The notes beneath the pieces are model-generated. The model worked only from the letters and a program-made list of their open reading frames with translations. It was not told the DNA's origin and did not search any database. Shown here one piece after another: positions 1-4,478 of a stretch of DNA of 6,659 bases; within the stretch, counting starts at the first letter, position 1; the number at the start of each line of letters is the position of its first letter. This DNA comes from an uncultured Eubacteriales bacterium (GTDB lineage Bacteria > Bacillota > Clostridia > Oscillospirales > CAG-272), in the NCBI GenBank assembly GCA_934481325.1, contig CAKSPL010000070.1, forward strand, positions 1 to 6,659, read 5' to 3'. A program made the position numbers and the translations under genes.

Positions 1-2
1 CT

Positions 3-626
3 ACATATCACAAAAAAGTTTCTACCTATGTTTACACGCCAATCCTATACTTAAAAAGCAACTATGAGCTTGTGGAATCGGATGCCGACTGGTTGCGTGA
101 CCGTTATACGGGAACAAACACCAAAGCCATTTCGTTTGCCGTGCTGAAAAGCAAGTCCACCGACCGACTGTTCGGCGTGATTAACCTGCACGGTGCCTAT
201 TGCTCCGCAAATTATAAGGGCTATGAGGACAAATCCAAAAGCGAGCTGAATGCCATTGCCAACACCTGGCGTGAGGGCAACGTGCGCCAAATCATCGAAA
301 CGCAAACCGCGCTGGAAGAAAAATACGGCAAGCTCCCGATTCTGCACACAGCGGACTATAACTTTCATTCCTCCTCCACCCCTTATCGGATGATGACCGA
401 ATTCGGGCTGACGGAAGCGGAGGTTTCGGCTACCGGGAACCGTGTAACAGGCATTAAAACCACTCATACGGTCGGGCAAAAAGCACCCGCCGGAAAGAGC
501 ATTGACCACATTTTCTACAACGCCGACCGCATCACGGCACTGACGCATTTTATCGGAAACGAAACCGAAAGCGACCTGCGTGCCAGTGATCATCTGCCCG
601 TTTATGCAGATATCAGGTTCAACTGA
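3..626 (+). CDS. Endonuclease/exonuclease/phosphatase (EEP) superfamily protein, C-terminal part, 5' end outside window
   Basis: The reading frame is open from the left edge (first full codon at 3) to TGA at 624-626, giving 207 visible residues. The GTG at 72 lies inside the domain and should not be taken as the start. Numbering from the first visible codon, the C-terminal half of the EEP fold (DNase I / exonuclease III / Mg-dependent phosphodiesterase) is recognisable: NLHG at 61-64 takes the place of the usual NTHL with its catalytic His (H63), ADYN at 117-120 that of GDFN (D118, N120), SIDHIFYN at 166-173 the late Asp-containing strand, and SDHLPV at 195-200 the terminal catalytic Asp-His pair. 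The enzyme is therefore probably an active metal-dependent phosphodiesterase or phosphatase, but its substrate (nucleic acid, phospholipid or inositol phosphate) cannot be told. The N-terminal metal-binding Asn/Glu motifs, and any signal peptide or extra domains, are off the window. It converges on the DUF1003 gene and ends one base before a terminator. Confidence 0.82.
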   Translation, partial: TYHKKVSTYVYTPILYLKSNYELVESDADWLRDRYTGTNTKAISFAVLKSKSTDRLFGVINLHGAYCSANYKGYEDKSKSELNAIANTWREGNVRQIIETQTALEEKYGKLPILHTADYNFHSSSTPYRMMTEFGLTEAEVSATGNRVTGIKTTHTVGQKAPAGKSIDHIFYNADRITALTHFIGNETESDLRASDHLPVYADIRFN

Positions 627-658
627 AAAAAGCCCCTCTCTGTTAAGAGGGGCTTTTT
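627..658. terminator. Bidirectional intrinsic terminator between convergent genes
   Basis: There is a perfect 13-bp inverted repeat: arms 627-639 and 646-658, loop 640-645. The core is GC-rich (GCCCCTCT/AGAGGGGC), with an A5 tract at the outer left and a T5 tract at the outer right. Read on the plus strand the hairpin ends in a T-run just after the EEP stop codon. Read on the minus strand it also ends in a T-run, three bases or more beyond the DUF1003 stop. It should therefore act as a rho-independent terminator for both transcripts. It occupies nearly all of the 37-bp intergenic gap. Confidence 0.92.
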
Positions 659-663
659 CTTTC

Positions 664-1185
664 TCAGGAATCTTTCTCCTGTTGTGATGTTCTCAGTGCT
701 TCTATCTGATGGGTCAGTTTCTTTTGTTCTTCCAGCAACTGATTGATCTTTCGGTATAAATCATCGATGATCAGCTCGTTTTTGAGGTTGATATGATAGT
801 CATTCTCGGCGCGCGCCCGGTCTTTTGCCTCCTGACGGTTCTGACTCATCATAATCAGCGGTGCCTGTACCGCCGCGATACAGGAAAGCACCAGATTCAG
901 CAGAATAAACGGATAGGCGTCAAACGCGTTGGTAGCAAGCAAGATATTCAGCACCATCCAAATCACCATCACGGCGATAAAACTGAAAATAAACGCCCAA
1001 CTGCCGGCAAACCGCGCCACGGCATCCGCCGCGCGCTGACCAAAGGAAGGCTTTTCCCCTTTATCGGTGTTTTTCACAACCTCTGTCATCGTCAGCTGAC
1101 GGATCAGTTCTTCATCGGTAAATTCCTTATCGGTAATATCCAGCAATTCCCGAATGACCTTTTTGCGTTCCTTGTCGTATTTCAT
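664..1185 (-). CDS. DUF1003 family membrane protein
   Basis: This 173-residue protein matches the DUF1003 pattern well. An N-terminal cytoplasmic-looking charged region (1-55) is followed by a first hydrophobic segment at about 61-83 (GSWAFIF...), the family-typical FDAYPFILLNL at 88-98, a second hydrophobic segment at about 92-113, and the signature QAPLIMMSQNRQ at 107-118. The acidic/basic stretch after it (119-140, with DRARAENDY) is also family-typical, and the C-terminus (140-170) looks like a coiled coil. Two helices with charged tails suggest an inner-membrane protein with both ends on the same side. The molecular function of the family is unknown to me and is not shown by the sequence. 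The ATG is fixed by GGAGG at 1191-1195, five bases upstream. The pepD stop lies 12 bp upstream, so the two are almost certainly co-transcribed, and this is the last gene before the 627-658 terminator. Confidence 0.93.
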   Translation of the reverse strand: MKYDKERKKVIRELLDITDKEFTDEELIRQLTMTEVVKNTDKGEKPSFGQRAADAVARFAGSWAFIFSFIAVMVIWMVLNILLATNAFDAYPFILLNLVLSCIAAVQAPLIMMSQNRQEAKDRARAENDYHINLKNELIIDDLYRKINQLLEEQKKLTHQIEALRTSQQEKDS

Positions 1186-1190
1186 TACAG

Positions 1191-1195
1191 CCTCC
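1191..1195 (-). promoter_or_regulatory. Ribosome binding site of the DUF1003 gene
   Basis: GGAGG on the minus strand lies five bases before the ATG at 1183-1185. It sits entirely in the 12-bp gap after the pepD stop codon (1198-1200), so the DUF1003 gene has its own strong translation start inside the shared transcript. Confidence 0.85.
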
Positions 1196-1197
1196 GA

Positions 1198-2610
1198 TCA
1201 GCAGATTTTCAGGTATTCCCGCAAAACCTCTGCCATACGGGCAAAGGAATCCAGCTCCATCCGCTCTGCCGGCGTGTGAAGATCATAAACATTTGCGCCT
1301 ACCGAAACCGCTTCCAACCCCGGGAGCGCGCCCGAAATGATTCCGCATTCCAAGCCCGCGTGAATCACCGTAGGAACACATTCCGCGCCCGCCACCGTGC
1401 GGTAAGCCTTCTGCCAATTGCGCACCACCGGTGCGTCCGCGGGGCTTTCCCAGCCGGGATATGCGGCATAATGCCGCGTGGTGCCGCCGATTGTTGCGGC
1501 AAAAGCGTCCAATTCGTTTTTCAGGCTCTCAATTCTCCCGAAATCCGGGCAACGGCTGGAAAACCCGAAGCAGATTTTTCCGTTTTCCGTGCGGATGCGG
1601 GCAAGATTGCGGGAAAGATACGGCATCGTATGCCCCCCGTTCCATTCCAGCACCCCGTTGGGCAGAGACAGCACCGAAAGAATCTTTTGTGTGTCCTTGG
1701 CACTCACGAAAGGCTCTGCCGCGATTTCCCGCAGGGTGAGCGTACAGGATCGATCCTCCTCGGCGGTCACCGTTTCCGCCAAAAGCTCTTGCAGCATCGG
1801 GAGTGCCGCCATCGCTTTCGCACCGTCCTCTGCCGTGAAATGCGCCTCACATTCCCGCGGAATGGCATTGTCCTTATCGCCGCCGGAAAGGTAAGAAAGC
1901 CGGAGGGCGGTTTTTTCACCGAGTGCTGTCAACAGCTTGCCCATCACCGTGTGCGCGTTGAGTCTGCCCTTGTGAATATCCTCCCCGGAATGCCCGCCGC
2001 AAAGCCCGCCAAGGCAAAGCGAGAAGCAGGCTCCGTTTGCGGCTTCCCGCGTCAGTGGGAGAGAAAGATCGTGCCGCATTCCGCCGCAACAGCCCACAAT
2101 GACCTCCCGCTCGCCCGTGGAATCCAGGTTGACCATCCGCCGTGCCGTCACATCCGAGTAATCAAAGCCCGTGGCACCCAGCAGTCCGATTTCCTCGGAG
2201 GCGGTGAAAAGGCATTCCATCGGGGGGTGGGAAAGCGCGTCATCTGCCAGTGCGTGCAGAATCAGCGAAACGCCGAAGCCGTCATCCGCGCCGAGCGTGG
2301 TTCCTGCCGCGTGCAGGACGTTCCCCTCAAAAACAAGTTCAATCCCTTCCGTTACAAAATCGTGATCGACACCGGCATTTTTCTCCGCCACCATATCGGT
2401 GTGTGCCTGCAACAGTACTGCCGGCTCGTTTTCCCTGCCCCGGCTGCCGTTCTTTTTCAGAAACACATTGTGATGCGCGTCTGTCCGGCAAAATAACCCG
2501 TGTTCCTTGCCAAACGCCATCAGATATTGCGCAATCCCCTCCTCATTTCCCGAGGCACGCGGAATTGCGGAGATTTCCCTGAAATAATCGAGCGGTGTTT
2601 TCGTATTCAT
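1198..2610 (-). CDS. pepD: Aminoacyl-histidine dipeptidase (PepD, peptidase family M20C)
   Basis: A 470-residue zinc dipeptidase, the usual length for PepD. The family hydrolyses Xaa-His and related dipeptides, such as carnosine, in the cytoplasm for peptide recycling. The dinuclear metal site is complete: H70 and D72 in AHTDM, bridging D109 in LGADDG, general base E139 and ligand E140 in ASEEIG, D163 in NLDST, and the last ligand H445 in DLHTPAER. The first six are offset by exactly ten from the residues I recall for Vibrio/E. coli PepD (80, 82, 119, 149, 150, 173). The lid-domain signature GGHSGEDIH (205-213) and the IHAGLECG motif (416-423) are also present. The start is chosen at the ATG at 2608-2610, seven bases after AAGGAG. 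A second ATG at 2614-2616 lies only one base from that site, and an upstream TTG (2629-2631) lies ahead of it. There is no signal peptide. The gene lies 54 bp after the MreB-like gene and 12 bp before the DUF1003 gene in one apparent operon. Confidence 0.95.
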   Translation of the reverse strand: MNTKTPLDYFREISAIPRASGNEEGIAQYLMAFGKEHGLFCRTDAHHNVFLKKNGSRGRENEPAVLLQAHTDMVAEKNAGVDHDFVTEGIELVFEGNVLHAAGTTLGADDGFGVSLILHALADDALSHPPMECLFTASEEIGLLGATGFDYSDVTARRMVNLDSTGEREVIVGCCGGMRHDLSLPLTREAANGACFSLCLGGLCGGHSGEDIHKGRLNAHTVMGKLLTALGEKTALRLSYLSGGDKDNAIPRECEAHFTAEDGAKAMAALPMLQELLAETVTAEEDRSCTLTLREIAAEPFVSAKDTQKILSVLSLPNGVLEWNGGHTMPYLSRNLARIRTENGKICFGFSSRCPDFGRIESLKNELDAFAATIGGTTRHYAAYPGWESPADAPVVRNWQKAYRTVAGAECVPTVIHAGLECGIISGALPGLEAVSVGANVYDLHTPAERMELDSFARMAEVLREYLKIC

Positions 2611-2617
2611 TATCATT

Positions 2618-2623
2618 CTCCTT
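2618..2623 (-). promoter_or_regulatory. Ribosome binding site that decides the pepD start
   Basis: AAGGAG on the minus strand is followed by the tandem starts ATGATAATG. Spacing is one base to the first ATG (2614-2616) and seven bases to the second (2608-2610). The second is therefore the likely initiator, giving a protein beginning MNTKTPLDYF. Confidence 0.82.
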
Positions 2624-2633
2624 TTCAACAAGA

Positions 2634-2666
2634 AAGGGCGAGGGGAGTACCACCCGCCACGCCCTT
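2634..2666 (-). terminator. Possible weak terminator or processing hairpin at the MreB-like stop codon
   Basis: A perfect 7-bp inverted repeat has arms AAGGGCG (2634-2640) and CGCCCTT (2660-2666), around a 19-base interior in which a further short GGG/CCC pairing is possible. On the minus strand it covers the last bases of the MreB-like stop codon and is followed by TCTTGTTG, which is only modestly T-rich. It could be a leaky terminator, or an mRNA-stability element that lowers pepD and DUF1003 expression relative to the first gene. The poor T-run argues against full termination. Confidence 0.4.
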
Positions 2667-3636
2667 ATTTTCCGAGCCGTTCCAGTGCGATTGCCGCACC
2701 CGTCGCGGCGGCGGTAGCCGCACCCGCGGCACATTTTGCGCGCACGCCGATCACATCCGCCAAAAACTGATCCATCCCTCCAAGGCACCCGCCGCCTGTC
2801 AGCACGATGCCGTTTTTACTGATGTCGGCTTTAAGATCCGGGCCTGTTTGCTCAATCACGGTCATTACCGCGTCCAGCACCTCACTGATCGGATCCTTCA
2901 TTGCCACCAGCATTTCGGGTTCACAAACCATCACGCTCTTGGGGCTCTTATCCGCCACGGAACGCCCGCGCACCTCCAGCTTTTTCTCTTTATCGGGAAT
3001 CAGCTTACCGATGCGGATTTTCACCTGTTCTGCCGTGCGTTTGCCCACAAACAGCCCGTGGCGATCCCGCAGATACCGCATAATGGCGGAATCAAAAGCG
3101 TTCCCCCCTGCAGGGACGGTGCAATGCGTTACCATATCGCCGATAAAAATCATTGCGGCTTCGGTGCGGGTGGCACCGATATGTACCAGCATCTGCCCCA
3201 CGGGAGAAGAAAAATCAAACCCTGCGCCAAGTGCCGCGCAGAGCGGAGCCTCCAGGAGATGCACACGCGACACACCTGCCGCCAGCACCGCATCCTCCAG
3301 GGCGTTGGTTTGTGACTCCGTAAGGTCACACGGGATAGAAACCATCACCCGCGGGCGGAATGCCGTGCGCCCTAGCGCGCGGCGCAGAAAAATGCGTAGC
3401 ATTGAGGTCAGAAGCCCCGGTGCCTTTACCAGCTCATCATAGGAAAAACGAATCAGTCTTACACGGTCAGGGGTGGATTTCTGCTTTTCAAACGCGGCAT
3501 TTCCGGCTTCCAAAACCTCTCCCGTATCCACATCCATCGCAACTATAGAAGGCTCTTTGAGTAAAATCCCCTCCTCTGCCGTGCAGATCGTGGTTTGTGT
3601 GGTTCCGATATCCAGCCCGATCCCTTTGCGTAGCAT
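2665..3636 (-). CDS. MreB/Mbl-family actin-like protein with altered ATPase site
   Basis: A 323-residue protein, close to MreB length, that aligns with MreB from end to end. MreB forms membrane-bound antiparallel filaments that guide the rod-shape wall synthesis machinery. Conserved parts are phosphate-1 GLDIGTTQT (7-15), KEPSIVAMD (27-35), FRPRV (93-97), GKRTAEQVKIRIG (198-210; usually GERTAE.iKi.IG), EVRGR (221-225) and the adenosine motif GIVLTGGG (276-283). Important departures are Q109 in LTESQTNAL, where MreB has the catalytic Glu (T-x-x-E-R-R-A), and HIGATRTE at 152-159 in place of DIGGGTTE, losing the phosphate-2 Asp. The usual DGVIAD stretch is also replaced, by YDELVKAP (66-73). A paralogue with weak or altered hydrolysis is inferred. 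The start is the ATG at 3634-3636, with GGGGGAG four bases upstream. An in-frame TTG at 3658-3660 would fall almost at the predicted transcript start and has no ribosome site. The gene is first behind promoter 3670-3698. Family assignment is firm, while a rod-shape role is an inference. Confidence 0.9.
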   Translation of the reverse strand: MLRKGIGLDIGTTQTTICTAEEGILLKEPSIVAMDVDTGEVLEAGNAAFEKQKSTPDRVRLIRFSYDELVKAPGLLTSMLRIFLRRALGRTAFRPRVMVSIPCDLTESQTNALEDAVLAAGVSRVHLLEAPLCAALGAGFDFSSPVGQMLVHIGATRTEAAMIFIGDMVTHCTVPAGGNAFDSAIMRYLRDRHGLFVGKRTAEQVKIRIGKLIPDKEKKLEVRGRSVADKSPKSVMVCEPEMLVAMKDPISEVLDAVMTVIEQTGPDLKADISKNGIVLTGGGCLGGMDQFLADVIGVRAKCAAGAATAAATGAAIALERLGK

Positions 3637-3640
3637 CAGA

Positions 3641-3647
3641 CTCCCCC
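3641..3647 (-). promoter_or_regulatory. Ribosome binding site of the MreB-like gene
   Basis: GGGGGAG on the minus strand lies four bases before the ATG at 3634-3636, within a purine-rich leader (AAAGGAAAGGGGGAG). It supports the ATG over the in-frame TTG at 3658-3660. Confidence 0.7.
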
Positions 3648-3669
3648 TTTCCTTTTGCAATATATGATA

Positions 3670-3698
3670 ATTATACTACAACTCTTTCCAAAAAACAA
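3670..3698 (-). promoter_or_regulatory. Sigma-A-type promoter for the mreB-like-pepD-DUF1003 unit
   Basis: On the minus strand a perfect -10 box TATAAT (3670-3675) lies 17 bp downstream of TTGTTT (3693-3698), a -35 that keeps the TTG but matches consensus at only three of six positions. Transcription would begin near 3663, leaving a leader of roughly 27 bases before the MreB-like ATG. It lies in the only sizeable gap (80 bp) between minus-strand genes. An AAAATTTT tract around 3708-3715, about 10 bases upstream of the -35, sits where an UP element would. Confidence 0.7.
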
Positions 3699-3704
3699 CC
3701 CCGT

Positions 3705-3720
3705 GTGAAAATTTTCTCAC
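3705..3720. repeat. AT-rich imperfect palindrome at the comF 3' end, upstream of the promoter
   Basis: The 16-base stretch GTGAAAATTTTCTCAC contains a perfect 10-bp palindrome GAAAATTTTC (3707-3716). Outer GTG/CAC bases could pair around a bulge. It overlaps the comF stop codon (3717-3719) and ends seven bases from the -35 box of the next promoter. It may be an UP-like A-tract, an operator half, or chance; it is too AT-rich and loop-poor to be a convincing comF terminator. Confidence 0.35.
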
Positions 3721-4478
3721 TTCCGTTTCGGGGTATGCGCCACCGAAACGGCGATGACCTCCGCGGCACCCGCCCGGAGCAATGCCTTTGCGCCGTGCAT
3801 CATTCCGGCACCCGTGGTAACGACATCATCCACCAGAAGAACACGAAGACCCGCGGCATTTCCGGCAGTAAACACACCGGAAAGATTCTGCATCCGCTCC
3901 TCTGCGGAAAGCCCCTTTTGCATATCGGCGCGCCGTGTCCGCGAGAGCAAATCCGCGGTGGGAATCCCCGTCACCTTTGACAGTGCGTGGGAAAGCTCCT
4001 TTGCCTGATCGTGCCCGACCTGCCGTGCCGTGCGCTTTTGGCGCGGAAGATAGGCAATCACCGTATCCGGGAGCGGGGTTCCGTCCCTTTGAAATCGCGC
4101 GGCAGAACGGCGGAGCGCATCCGCCACGCCGGATTTCAGTTCGTTTGCCACAAAGAAAAACACGTCACGCCTTGCGTGATCTTTCATAAACAGCACTAAC
4201 CGGCGCGGCACGCGAAGCTCCTTTGTCTCGCCGTACGGTACCAGCTTCACATACTCGGTAATTCCTGCTTTCGCCATCACCGCCGGCACACATTGGCACA
4301 GATACGTCGGCAAACCGCATTCGTGACATTCCGCACGGAGTGCCTTTTCAAAATTTCCCGCACAGTCCGGGCAAAGCGTGAGCGGGGCTTCGTCTCCCTT
4401 TGGCGGGCGTTGCAGTTTTCCGCAAGCGGCGCAACGGGGCGGAAATAACAGCGCGCCGAGCTTTGAAAGCAGCTTCAT
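3717..4478 (-). CDS. comF: ComF family phosphoribosyltransferase-like protein
   Basis: A 253-residue protein of the ComF/GntX group (Bacillus ComFC is the model), a cytoplasmic protein needed for DNA uptake in competent bacteria, probably acting on single-stranded DNA with helicase partners. The N-terminus has paired cysteines typical of the family zinc fingers: C16/C19 (RCAACG), C36/C39 (LCPDC), C51/C54 (ECHECG) and C61/C63. The C-terminal type I phosphoribosyltransferase domain carries the PRPP-binding loop VLLVDDVVTTGAG (213-225). The family region RxxxGFNQA appears as RQVGHDQAKEL (152-162), a divergent but recognisable form. The ATG at 4476-4478 overlaps the recD2 TGA at 4475-4477 as ATGA, implying translational coupling. 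No strong ribosome site is visible, and the start gives the expected family N-terminus (MKLLSKLGALLFPPRC). An in-frame upstream start at 4511 would add 11 residues lying inside recD2 and is less likely. Whether this organism is competent cannot be told. Confidence 0.92.
   Translation of the reverse strand: MKLLSKLGALLFPPRCAACGKLQRPPKGDEAPLTLCPDCAGNFEKALRAECHECGLPTYLCQCVPAVMAKAGITEYVKLVPYGETKELRVPRRLVLFMKDHARRDVFFFVANELKSGVADALRRSAARFQRDGTPLPDTVIAYLPRQKRTARQVGHDQAKELSHALSKVTGIPTADLLSRTRRADMQKGLSAEERMQNLSGVFTAGNAAGLRVLLVDDVVTTGAGMMHGAKALLRAGAAEVIAVSVAHTPKRK

Noticed and set aside
51..593. Minus-strand open frame (180 codons) opposite the EEP gene
   Set aside because: No recognisable family and no plausible ribosome site noticed, while the plus-strand frame carries EEP catalytic motifs. 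A shadow frame.
793..2496. Very long plus-strand open frame (567 codons) antisense to the DUF1003 and pepD genes
   Set aside because: Its translation is rich in His, Arg, Cys and Pro with no recognisable domain, and it lies opposite two genes with complete family motifs. It is best explained as a shadow of GC-biased codon use on the other strand.
2611..2631. Seven-residue N-terminal extension of PepD from a TTG start
   Set aside because: The ribosome site AAGGAG lies inside the extension, with ideal spacing to the ATG at 2608-2610.
2500..3315. Plus-strand open frame (271 codons) spanning the pepD start, the intergenic gap and the MreB-like gene
   Set aside because: The product is Cys/His/Arg-rich without domain features, and it runs antisense across two well-supported genes and their signals.
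3637..3660. Eight-residue N-terminal extension of the MreB-like protein from a TTG start
   Set aside because: The TTG lies within about three bases of the predicted transcription start and has no ribosome site, while the ATG at 3634-3636 has GGGGGAG and gives the standard MreB N-terminus (MLRKGIGLDIG).
3699..3720. Intrinsic terminator for recD2-comF
   Set aside because: The inverted repeat here is AT-rich with almost no loop. The T6 stretch that follows on the minus strand (around 3690-3696) is separated from it by GGGG-containing sequence, so it does not fit a normal hairpin-plus-T-run arrangement.
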